Below are positions 25,131-31,969 of a stretch of DNA of 56,272 nt, piece by piece. This DNA comes from an uncultured Collinsella sp. Its GTDB lineage: Bacteria; Actinomycetota; Coriobacteriia; Coriobacteriales; Coriobacteriaceae. Each line of letters opens with the position of its first letter. Within the stretch, counting starts at the first letter, position 1. The translations under genes and the position numbers were made by a program. The DNA lies in contig CATYVH010000011.1 of assembly GCA_958413765.1 (NCBI GenBank), positions 1 through 56,272 on the forward strand, read 5' to 3'. The notes below the pieces were generated by a model. That model was not told the origin of the DNA. It did no database searches and worked only from the letters and a program-made list of their open reading frames with translations.

Positions 25131-25960
25131 GCAAGCACTCCACCTCCGCGCTCACCATGCGCGATGCGCTCTACGAGGCTCCCGGCCCCAAGATGCGCGC
25201 CAAGATTCGCGTCGGCACCGCCATCTCACTTGTTGCCGTGGCCGCGCTCATCGCTCTGGTACTGCAGCGCTTTTATGTGACCGGCCAGCTTTCGGTCCAT
25301 TACTGGTACTTCTTTACGCACCTCACCACCTGGAAGTTCCTGCTTGCCGGTTTTGAGGGCACAGTAAAGGTCGCGCTCACCGCCGGCGCCATCGCGCTGG
25401 TACTGGGCTTAGCCCTCATGCTCGGCCGTACCAGCGACATCAAGCCGCTGCAGCTGGTCTGCCGCGTGCTCACCGATTTCTTCCGTGGCGTGCCGAGCCT
25501 GCTGTTCATCTACTTCTTCTTTTTGGTGCTGCCTCAGTACAAGATTTCACTGCCGTCGTTTTGGATGCTCACGCTTCCCGTCGCGCTCGCTGCAGCCGGC
25601 GTACTTGCCGAGATCTTCCGCGCCGGCGTCAACGCCGTGCCGCGTGGTCAGGTCGAGGCAGCCCAGGCGCTCGGTCTCTCCAAGGCCAAAATCACCTTTA
25701 AAATCGTATTGCCCCAGGCGATTCGGTTTATCATTCCGTCGTTGATTTCGCAGCTCGTGGTCGTAGTCAAAGACACCACCGTCGCCTATGTGGTGAGCTA
25801 CCCCGACCTCATGCAAAATGCCCGCGTGCTCATCACCAACTACGACGCGCTCGTATCGGTCTATCTGGTGATCGCGGTCATCTACATCCTCATCAACGTC
25901 GCGATCAACAAGGCCGCTGTCTACGTTTCGCACAAGACCGGCGCGACCATCATCCGCTAA
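25127..25960 (+). CDS. Amino acid ABC transporter permease (GluD-like)
   Basis: This second permease subunit (277 residues) has a charged cytoplasmic N-terminus of about 30 residues and about five membrane segments. The EAA loop reads RGQVEAAQALGLSKAKITFKIVLPQAIR (about residues 172-200). It forms a heterodimeric channel with the previous gene product. The start overlaps the previous stop as ATGA, so translation is coupled. It is slightly longer than the partner, as GluD usually is. Confidence 0.94.
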   Translation: MSKHSTSALTMRDALYEAPGPKMRAKIRVGTAISLVAVAALIALVLQRFYVTGQLSVHYWYFFTHLTTWKFLLAGFEGTVKVALTAGAIALVLGLALMLGRTSDIKPLQLVCRVLTDFFRGVPSLLFIYFFFLVLPQYKISLPSFWMLTLPVALAAAGVLAEIFRAGVNAVPRGQVEAAQALGLSKAKITFKIVLPQAIRFIIPSLISQLVVVVKDTTVAYVVSYPDLMQNARVLITNYDALVSVYLVIAVIYILINVAINKAAVYVSHKTGATIIR

Positions 25961-25996
25961 CGCTTTACCATTTCGAGTCATAAGGAGCCGAGCACC

Positions 25997-26761
25997 ATGG
26001 CACAGAGCACCTCTTCCACCGGCAATCAGCCGCTGATCGAGCTCAGGCACGTCGATAAGCACTACGGCGACCTGCACGTTCTCAACGACATCAATCTCTC
26101 GGTCGACCACGGCGAAGTCGTCGTGGTGATCGGCCCCTCGGGCTCGGGCAAGTCGACCATGTGCCGCACCATCAATCGCCTGGAAACCATCGACTCGGGC
26201 GAGATCCTCATCGAGGGCGAGCCCTTGCCGCAGGAAGGCAAAGACCTTGCCCGCATGCGTGCCGAGCTGGGCATGGTGTTCCAACAGTTCAACCTATTCG
26301 CACATATGACGGTGCTGCAGAACGTCATGCTGGGACCGGTCGACGTGCTGGGCGTCTCCAAGGACGAGGCCCGCGAGCGCGCCATGGACCTGCTGAGCCG
26401 CGTAGGCGTTGCCGAGCAGGCCGATAAGGTGCCCGCACAGCTCTCGGGCGGCCAGCAGCAGCGCGTAGCCATCGCCCGCTCGCTTGCCATGCAACCCAAG
26501 GCCATGCTCTTTGACGAGCCCACGAGTGCCCTTGACCCCGAGATGATCAACGAGGTGCTCGAGGTCATGGTGCGCTTGGCGCAGCAGGGCATGACGATGA
26601 TCGTCATTACGCACGAGATGAACTTTGCCCGCCGCGTGGCCGACCGTGTCGTGTTTATGGCCGACGGCCAGATCGTGGAAACCGGCACGCCCGACGAGTT
26701 CTTCGACCATCCCCAGACCAAGCGCGCCCAGGACTTCCTCAACTCCATCAAGGGCCACTAG
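25997..26761 (+). CDS. Amino acid ABC transporter ATP-binding protein (GluA-like)
   Basis: The 254-residue ATPase powers the importer. Walker A is GPSGSGKST (about residues 47-55), the Q-loop is MVFQQFNLF, the signature is LSGGQQQRVAIARSLA, Walker B is AMLFDEPTSALD, and the switch His is in VITHEMNFAR. These motifs match the polar amino acid (PAAT) branch closely. The ATG has AAGGAG at 9 nt. It ends the four-gene importer operon; the peptidase gene 87 nt downstream on the same strand may be cotranscribed because no terminator is visible between them. Confidence 0.96.
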   Translation: MAQSTSSTGNQPLIELRHVDKHYGDLHVLNDINLSVDHGEVVVVIGPSGSGKSTMCRTINRLETIDSGEILIEGEPLPQEGKDLARMRAELGMVFQQFNLFAHMTVLQNVMLGPVDVLGVSKDEARERAMDLLSRVGVAEQADKVPAQLSGGQQQRVAIARSLAMQPKAMLFDEPTSALDPEMINEVLEVMVRLAQQGMTMIVITHEMNFARRVADRVVFMADGQIVETGTPDEFFDHPQTKRAQDFLNSIKGH

Positions 26762-26848
26762 CCCAATTGCCACGCGGGCAAATTCATCACCAGCGTTTGT
26801 CCCGCGTCACCCCTGTGCCATGTCCACCCGGATTCGAAAGCCACACCC

Positions 26849-27658
26849 ATGATCGGAACCCGCACCTCATCGTCCTACACTCCGCACGTCGACGTCAATC
26901 CCGCCGACCGCCCGCTCATCCTGGTAGCACCACGCTGGGAAGAAGCGAAACCCTATTTGAGCGAGACGCTCTCCCCCAACGAGGAAATCGCAAGTGTCTT
27001 TGTCGATGCCATCCTTGCCGCCGGCGGCCTGCCGCTGCAGATGTCCATTACCGAAGACGTCGATGTCATCCGTCATTACGTGGAAATCGCTGACGGTATC
27101 GCCATTCCCGGCGGCCCGGACGTCAACCCCAAACGCTGGGGCGACGAGCGTCCTTACGACCCCACGCTGTGCTGCGAAATTCGCGACCGCTTTGAGTTTA
27201 AGCTGGTTAACGAGGTGCTTCGCGCCAAGAAGCCGCTCTTTACCACCTGCCGCGGCACGCAGTTGCTCAATGTCGCCACTGGCGGCACCCTGTGCATGGA
27301 CGTGCCGAGCCTGGGTGCGCGCGAGGGCCGCACGCAGTGGCGCCACACCCACGTGCTCAACGACCCTGTGCACCCTGTCGAGGTCGTGCCGGGCTCGCTG
27401 CTGGAGCGCGCGGTTGGCGGGCACAGGCTGATCCAGACCAACTCGGCACATCACTGCTGCGTCGATCGTCTGGGCAAAAGCACGCGTTTGGTCGCCAAGG
27501 CAACCGACGGCGTTCCCGAGTGCATCGAAGTCGAAGGCCAGCCTTTCTGCCTGGGCGTGCAATGGCATCCCGAGTACACCTGGCAGACGATCGAGACCGA
27601 CTTTAACCTGTGGAAGTCGTTTGTCGAGGCGGCGGCAAAGGTTAAGCAGGCCCGTTAG
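26849..27658 (+). CDS. Class I glutamine amidotransferase-like peptidase C26 (PuuD-like)
   Basis: The 269-residue protein is a peptidase C26/gamma-glutamyl-gamma-aminobutyrate hydrolase family member. It has GIAIPGGPDVNP, the nucleophile Cys in TTCRGTQLLNVATGG (about residue 134) and the catalytic HPE triad part in GVQWHPEYTW (about residue 241). The family hydrolyses gamma-glutamyl amides, releasing glutamate. Its place directly after a glutamate-type importer suggests use of imported gamma-glutamyl compounds, or a shared nitrogen role; this is inference. The ribosome binding site is weak, fitting translation as the last gene of a polycistronic message. A GC-rich hairpin follows. Confidence 0.9.
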   Translation: MIGTRTSSSYTPHVDVNPADRPLILVAPRWEEAKPYLSETLSPNEEIASVFVDAILAAGGLPLQMSITEDVDVIRHYVEIADGIAIPGGPDVNPKRWGDERPYDPTLCCEIRDRFEFKLVNEVLRAKKPLFTTCRGTQLLNVATGGTLCMDVPSLGAREGRTQWRHTHVLNDPVHPVEVVPGSLLERAVGGHRLIQTNSAHHCCVDRLGKSTRLVAKATDGVPECIEVEGQPFCLGVQWHPEYTWQTIETDFNLWKSFVEAAAKVKQAR

Positions 27659-27690
27659 CTCGCAAGCCACACAAGTTAAAGCCTCCTAAG

Positions 27691-27728
27691 CCAGGGGGGC
27701 GTACACCAGCCACGGTGCCCGCCCCCCT
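27691..27728 (+). terminator. Hairpin after the peptidase gene
   Basis: CAGGGGGGC (27691-27699) pairs with GCCCCCCTG (27720-27728) over a 20-nt loop. There is no T tract (TATTCGG follows), so it may be a weak bidirectional terminator between convergent transcripts. Confidence 0.55.
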
Positions 27729-27767
27729 GTATTCGGTATGCTCGGTATGTTTATCCCTCACAAACAA

Positions 27768-28586
27768 TCAAAGAAATCTCGACCGCAATTGGTCGACGGT
27801 AAAGCAAATGGCAAGAACGCTTGCTACGTTAATCAGGCAGTCAATTAAAATCGAGGTGCATTGACTATCCTCCAACGGGGTCACGCCGCAAATCCACATG
27901 AGCATCGAGGACGGAAACGGAAGCATGGAATTGGCTCCGACCTGTATGTAGATCGTTACGACGTTGACAAGCAACAGCATGCCAATAGGACCGAAGCCGG
28001 ATCCAAAATAGGAAACAACGATCACGCAAGAGACCACGTATGCAAGGCAGACCGCACTCGCCAGAAGAAGTCGATCGCAAAACATATTCAGGTTGAAATA
28101 CTGTTGAGCATCCAAAACGATTGCGCAGTTAAGACAGTACAAAACGACACTTGACAGGATAAACGCGCCCAATAGGGCGAAAGAAGACAGCATCACTCGC
28201 GCAACGGTAACGCACGCCCGCTTCCCTCCCCGAGCCTCCGACAGCCCCCACGGTTCCTCGACAAAGCTCGAACTGACAAAGCGTGGGACAACGCAAGGCG
28301 CGACAAGCGGAAAGAACAATGCATGAGCCAACGGGGCCACATTGAACAGCAAGCCGCGAAAAACCTCTGCATTACCAAATAGAAGGGCGTCCTCTGCCGA
28401 CAGTTTAAGCGTCGGGTCTGGGAAAAAGCCCAAGAAACTGCCCTCGCGGAGGCCACAGAACCACATCGGGAAAGAATTAAGCTGCAATATCACCATACAC
28501 GCATAAATTGCCAGGATTAAGACGTACGTCCATTCGCTCACATGCTTCAATTCTGAATGGAGGAACCTTTTAATCTGACGAGCCAT
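27768..28586 (-). CDS. ABC-2 type permease, second of two (immunity/export type)
   Basis: This 272-residue membrane protein has about six hydrophobic segments, beginning at YVLILAIYACMVILQL. The overall form matches the permease subunits of LanFEG/Bcr-type ABC transporters, which export or confer self-protection against peptides. No strict motif exists for this class, so the call rests on topology and on the operon. The ATG at 28584-28586 was chosen because GGAGGT lies 7 nt upstream; a longer start at 28604 has none. It overlaps the preceding permease gene by 17 nt. The region is AT-richer than its flanks, as for the rest of the island. Confidence 0.75.
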   Translation of the reverse strand: MARQIKRFLHSELKHVSEWTYVLILAIYACMVILQLNSFPMWFCGLREGSFLGFFPDPTLKLSAEDALLFGNAEVFRGLLFNVAPLAHALFFPLVAPCVVPRFVSSSFVEEPWGLSEARGGKRACVTVARVMLSSFALLGAFILSSVVLYCLNCAIVLDAQQYFNLNMFCDRLLLASAVCLAYVVSCVIVVSYFGSGFGPIGMLLLVNVVTIYIQVGANSMLPFPSSMLMWICGVTPLEDSQCTSILIDCLINVASVLAICFTVDQLRSRFL

Positions 28587-29394
28587 TGAGCACACCTCCG
28601 ACACGACAGGTCACGAGAGCGTAAATCAATACCGATAGACAGCCAGCTGCCACGCCATATCCCAGAAGCGTCAGCTGCCCCATATCGCTATACCCAAGGG
28701 CACATCCGGCTCCAAGGTACGGCCCCGGAAGGAGGAAGATCCATCGCAAGGATGGTATAGGTGCCTGAAGGTAGGTTCCGTAGAGCGTCAAGCTCATGAC
28801 AAATCCAATTATTATTACAGCCCCGCTCAATACAGCGCTGCCTGTAATCCGATAGATGGTCATCGTCTCCAACGCAACCGATATCACCAATACGGCGTTG
28901 ATTATCATCGCAGGCAAAAATGCAGCCAGCATGCCGTGCGTGTAGTTTTGCCCCCCACGCATTATGGCTATTGCAAACAAAAGAAGGCAAAGTGCGCTAT
29001 AAGCTGCACCGACTATTAAAGCAGACGAAAGCACATGTGCCAGAGCCCCATTAAAGCGGGCGAGACCTCTTGCTGAAGAAATTCGGTATCCCTCTTTATA
29101 GCCATGCTCCTGTAAAAGCACCAAACAAACGATGAGTGGAACGAACAGGGATGTACCGGCAAAAGCGCTGCGCGCAAGGGACTCATCAGGCGCAGAAGGA
29201 TCGATTGCATTCCAGACGAAACCAATATCCTCTCCACAAACGCCATAGCCAAAGCCTAGCAACGTTGCTCCGTTATTTAGAAAAACACCGAAGAGAAGAC
29301 CGCACGCCAACATAAGCGTAAGACCAAACTGCGCCGGAAACATCCTGTGTAGACGCATCATATCTGCCTTTATGGGATGGATCGCCCGCTTCAT
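28570..29394 (-). CDS. ABC-2 type permease, first of two (immunity/export type)
   Basis: The 274-residue protein has about six hydrophobic segments (starting at FGLTLMLACGLLFGVFL) and an extracytoplasmic loop after the first. RISSARGLARFNGALAHVLSSALIV resembles the cytoplasmic loop of bacteriocin-immunity permeases. It overlaps the frameshifted ATPase gene by 4 nt (ATGA-type) and the next permease by 17 nt, so the three were built to be translated together. Homology to LanE/LanG is a family-level inference. Its reading frame is intact even though its ATPase partner is broken. Confidence 0.75.
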   Translation of the reverse strand: MKRAIHPIKADMMRLHRMFPAQFGLTLMLACGLLFGVFLNNGATLLGFGYGVCGEDIGFVWNAIDPSAPDESLARSAFAGTSLFVPLIVCLVLLQEHGYKEGYRISSARGLARFNGALAHVLSSALIVGAAYSALCLLLFAIAIMRGGQNYTHGMLAAFLPAMIINAVLVISVALETMTIYRITGSAVLSGAVIIIGFVMSLTLYGTYLQAPIPSLRWIFLLPGPYLGAGCALGYSDMGQLTLLGYGVAAGCLSVLIYALVTCRVGGVLNGSSD

Positions 29395-30117
29395 AGCGAG
29401 ACCGCGTTCATCAAGCGCCTGTAATATTCTTTTAGGGACGACGCCTCATCCCTTATGACATCCATCGATTCCTTTTTTAGCAGTTCACCGTCATGAATAA
29501 ACACGCAACTTGTTGCAACCGATGCCAGCTCATCCAAATCATGGCTAGAGATGAGCATGGTCTTACCCTGTTCTCGATTCAATCGGCCGATAAGGGTCCA
29601 TATACTCTCGATGCCCAGCGGGTCCAACCCATTTGCCGGCTCATCGAAAATTAGTACGTCGGTGTCGCCCAACAAAGCCGTAGCTATATCCAGTCGCCGT
29701 TTCATTCCCAGAGAAAAACTGCTCACGCTCTTTTTCTCATCGACGTCCAGCCCGACTAGGCCCAAGACGCGAGGAACCTCACGTGTCTCATCGAGCCCCC
29801 ATTCCGCACATCGGATCCGAAGATTCTCCACCGCACTGAGGGATTGGTATGCTCCGCTGGAATCTGGCACATAGCCGACACGCGTCCGCATCAGGCTCAG
29901 CTCTTTTTTCGACTTGCCTCCAAAGAGCTCCACGCTCCCCGACGATGGCTCACAGAGGCCCAGCACTATTTTAATAAGCGTGCTTTTGCCCGCCCCGTTT
30001 GCACCAACAAAGGGCGCAAAGTTCAGACTGATTCACCTCGAAGGAAACGTCATGCAACACACGCCGTTTTCCATAGCGCTTTGACACCTTTGATAGCTTT
30101 ATCGCTGATGCGCTCAT
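29391..30117 (-). pseudogene. LanF/BcrA-type ABC transporter ATPase with a frameshift at Walker A
   Basis: The ATG at 30115-30117 (AGGAGG just upstream) opens a normal ABC ATPase (IKLSKVSKRYGKRRVLHDVSFEV), but the frame is lost right before Walker A. Reading one base shorter in the TTT run at 30009-30011 restores SELCALVGANGAGKST and the rest: signature SFSLGMKRRLDIATALL, Walker B VLIFDEPANGLDP and switch His SSHDLDEL. The C-terminal 191 codons are intact. As written, no single product contains both halves. It may be a true mutation, a sequencing error or a frameshift read-through; a run of three T is short for phase variation. It sits between the Cys-rich peptide gene and two permeases. Confidence 0.85.
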
Positions 30118-30147
30118 TGGCCTCCTATTCTGCTTGATAACAAAACC

Positions 30148-30177
30148 GCTGCTGCCAGACTGTCGCCTGGCAGCAGC
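30148..30177 (-). terminator. Stem-loop between the peptide gene and the ABC genes
   Basis: GCTGCTGCCAG (30148-30158) pairs perfectly with CTGGCAGCAGC (30167-30177); on the minus strand it is followed by GGTTTTG. It lies 9 nt after the peptide stop codon. As a leaky terminator it would give more peptide message than transporter message, the usual arrangement for bacteriocin-like operons. Confidence 0.75.
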
Positions 30178-30185
30178 TGCAACTG

Positions 30186-30314
30186 CTAGAAATGAACAAC
30201 ACACAAGTTTTTGCTGCAGTTATTGACGCAGACGCGTGCTCCACAGAATGCCTTGCAATAACCGTTGCACCCACCACCGGGGTCCACATAACTCGGCTTT
30301 ACAATCCAGCTCAT
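30186..30314 (-). CDS. 42-residue six-cysteine peptide, possible RiPP precursor
   Basis: A very strong ribosome binding site (AAGGAGG, 6 nt spacing) precedes an ATG at 30312-30314 that opens 42 codons. The first 12 residues are MSWIVKPSYVDP, then GGG and a core with Cys at 16, 20, 24, 29, 33 and 38 (spacing 3-3-4-3-4). There is no signal peptide; GGG at 13-15 could be a leader cleavage site. The IVKPS start followed by regular Cys reminds me of Clo7bot-type Cys-rich peptides, which are modified by radical SAM enzymes, but I cannot verify that. No modifying enzyme is adjacent. A TTGACA promoter, a downstream stem-loop and ABC permease genes complete the unit. Confidence 0.75.
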   Translation of the reverse strand: MSWIVKPSYVDPGGGCNGYCKAFCGARVCVNNCSKNLCVVHF

Positions 30315-30352
30315 ATCGTTCCTCCTTTCTTTTATCGTTCATTCTCGATGTT

Positions 30353-30381
30353 ATTGTTTGCCGATAACTTATATTTGTCAA
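30353..30381 (-). promoter_or_regulatory. Promoter of the Cys-rich peptide operon
   Basis: On the minus strand a consensus TTGACA (30376-30381) is followed after 17 nt by AACAAT, a partial -10 match. It lies between the terminator of the XRE gene and the peptide ribosome binding site. Confidence 0.55.
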
Positions 30382-30389
30382 GATAATTA

Positions 30390-30421
30390 ATAAACAAAGA
30401 ACCCGTGTTAAACACGGGTTC
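30390..30421 (-). terminator. Intrinsic terminator of the DUF2975-XRE operon
   Basis: GAACCCGTGTT and AACACGGGTTC (30399-30421) form an 11-bp stem with almost no spacer, followed on the minus strand by TTTGTTTATT. It separates the XRE operon from the peptide operon. Confidence 0.85.
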
Positions 30422-30459
30422 CGCTACACTGATATTTCGTTATAGTTGTTCTTTTTATG

Positions 30460-30789
30460 CTACTCGTCGCTCAAATCTACAGCGAAGACCGATGTCGGAA
30501 GCGACGCCTCATTGCCTCTGCCATCCCGCATCTGCCTCACGGCATTCTTCGCGCGCTCGACAATAAGTTCCTCGAGCTCTTTCTCGCTCACGCGCTGAAT
30601 AATATCTCCCGGTTGACAATCAAGCTCATCACAGATTTCAAGAAGCGTCTTAAGACGAATAGCTTTAATTTTTCCGTTTCTTAGCTTAGAAATATTAGCC
30701 GGAGTATGCCCCGTGGCACGAATCAGATCAGAGCTGGTCTTTCCGGTCTTAAGCAGCTGCGTCTCAAGCTCGATGATGAGATAGCTCAT
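30460..30789 (-). CDS. XRE family transcriptional regulator
   Basis: This 109-residue protein consists of a Cro/C1-type helix-turn-helix (about residues 5-65: LLKTGKTSSDLIRATGHTPANISKLRNGKIKAIRLKTLLEICDELDCQPGDI) followed by a charged tail. It resembles YozG-like regulators that are encoded with DUF2975 membrane proteins. The gene lies 8 nt after the DUF2975 stop, so the two form one operon. The target is unknown; the adjacent Cys-rich peptide promoter is a possible one by proximity only. ATG start with a GGAGG-type site upstream. Confidence 0.9.
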   Translation of the reverse strand: MSYLIIELETQLLKTGKTSSDLIRATGHTPANISKLRNGKIKAIRLKTLLEICDELDCQPGDIIQRVSEKELEELIVERAKNAVRQMRDGRGNEASLPTSVFAVDLSDE

Positions 30790-30797
30790 GTTTCCTC

Positions 30798-31358
30798 CTA
30801 CACAAGCTCGTCAGACTGCTCCTGGAGCAGCGAGGCATAGCTCCAGATCACCGAGACAAACAAACAGACGGCCGCGCCGATAAGCGACCCCGCGTCAAAG
30901 GCAACGCCCTGGCAAATCGCGATAACGAAGGAATGAGGCACGACGCAAAGCTCCAGCCCACCAATGGTAAGATTGACCGATCCATAGGCACCAACAAGCG
31001 AAACCGCGGCGTTAACAGCAAAGGCAAGCGCGAGAACACGGATAAGCCGCACATGCGCCCTGGTAAAGGGCGATACGCCCCGCGAAATGTCACGGCTGAT
31101 TCCGCACAAAACGACAAGCGAAACACTCACGACGAGTGCCAGGCACAGCCCGCTTGGGATAACGATGCTCCCGCCATCGAGAAGCGTCACGACACCGAAA
31201 GAATCGACAGAAACAACGTTTGCAACCGCATACCAGATCACGTAAACAACCAACGCGGCAAAAGCGACGAGCATCCCTGCAAAAACGGCTGTCATGCAAA
31301 AACCAAGCTTCCTGATATTTTCGCCCGCCTTGGCCATACGCTGAACGCTGTTGGACAT
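30798..31358 (-). CDS. DUF2975-type four-helix membrane protein
   Basis: The product is 186 residues from the ATG at 31356-31358 (GAGGGTGAG upstream). It has four hydrophobic segments at about 22-45, 70-90, 105-130 and 155-178. The layout, and the tight pairing with a YozG-like XRE regulator, match DUF2975 proteins, whose function is unknown; a membrane sensor that controls the partner regulator is an inference. The longer frame to 31457 is not supported. GVSPFTRAHVRLIRVLALAFA before the third segment matches the conserved part of the family. Confidence 0.8.
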   Translation of the reverse strand: MSNSVQRMAKAGENIRKLGFCMTAVFAGMLVAFAALVVYVIWYAVANVVSVDSFGVVTLLDGGSIVIPSGLCLALVVSVSLVVLCGISRDISRGVSPFTRAHVRLIRVLALAFAVNAAVSLVGAYGSVNLTIGGLELCVVPHSFVIAICQGVAFDAGSLIGAAVCLFVSVIWSYASLLQEQSDELV

Positions 31359-31468
31359 ACACTCACCCTCATCGACTCTATCGTTATTCGAACAGTTTAT
31401 CGAACAACGATATGGATTGCATGCGGAAAGCCCCGCCAGTGCGCATAGGCCATTCACTAATCAGAAGG

Positions 31469-31564
31469 GGTGAGAGTGGATTTTTGGACACGTATCGAAC
31501 GAGAGTGGATAATCTCCCACTTTGAGGCCGCCACCGGGCCTAAAACGGGAGATTATCCACGCTC
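31469..31564. repeat. Nested inverted repeat upstream of the DUF2975 gene
   Basis: GTGGATAATCTCCC (31505-31518) pairs perfectly with GGGAGATTATCCAC (31547-31560). AGGCC with GGCCT inside adds a second stem. A partial copy of the left arm (GAGAGTGGAT) occurs about 32 nt earlier, at 31470. It lies in the 230-nt gap between the divergent HPt 3' end and the DUF2975 5' end. Confidence 0.7.
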
Positions 31565-31588
31565 ATAGTCATCAAGGCTCACAGCCTC

Positions 31589-31945
31589 TTACTCGGCCGC
31601 CTCGCGTAAGGCCGACATCGTGGCCGCATATTGCTGCTGCAGCGCATGCATTCCCTCACGAGCGCCGTCAACAGTATCGGCACCGCGCAGCGCTTCGGTC
31701 ACCACGACCGCCGGCTCGTACAGATTATCGAATCCCAGGTTCTGGCTCACGCCCTTGAGCGTGTGCGCCGCCATAAACGCTTCTTTGGCGTCCCCCGCCG
31801 CCATGGCAGCCTCCAGCTTGTCCATGCTCTCGTCATCCAAAAACTTGAGGGCAAAGCGGGCAAGCATCTCCTCGCCCATCAGCCGAGCGCAAGCGTCATC
31901 ATAATTGGCGCCAATCTTCTCATACGCCTCACGCATGGAAATCAT
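31589..31945 (-). CDS. HPt domain phosphotransfer protein
   Basis: The 118-residue protein is a stand-alone histidine phosphotransfer domain. The phosphorylatable His is in AAHTLKGVSQNLGF (about residue 61), the invariant HxLKGxxxxLG pattern. Four helices are expected. It lies 24 nt downstream of a GGDEF-REC-HD-GYP gene on the same strand, so it probably exchanges phosphate with that receiver domain. ATG start with AAAGGAG 9 nt upstream. The kinase that feeds it is not next to it; the only kinase-like gene in the window, at 49798, is a remnant. Confidence 0.92.
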   Translation of the reverse strand: MISMREAYEKIGANYDDACARLMGEEMLARFALKFLDDESMDKLEAAMAAGDAKEAFMAAHTLKGVSQNLGFDNLYEPAVVVTEALRGADTVDGAREGMHALQQQYAATMSALREAAE

Positions 31946-31969
31946 GGGTTAAAAACTCCTTTGTTCAAA

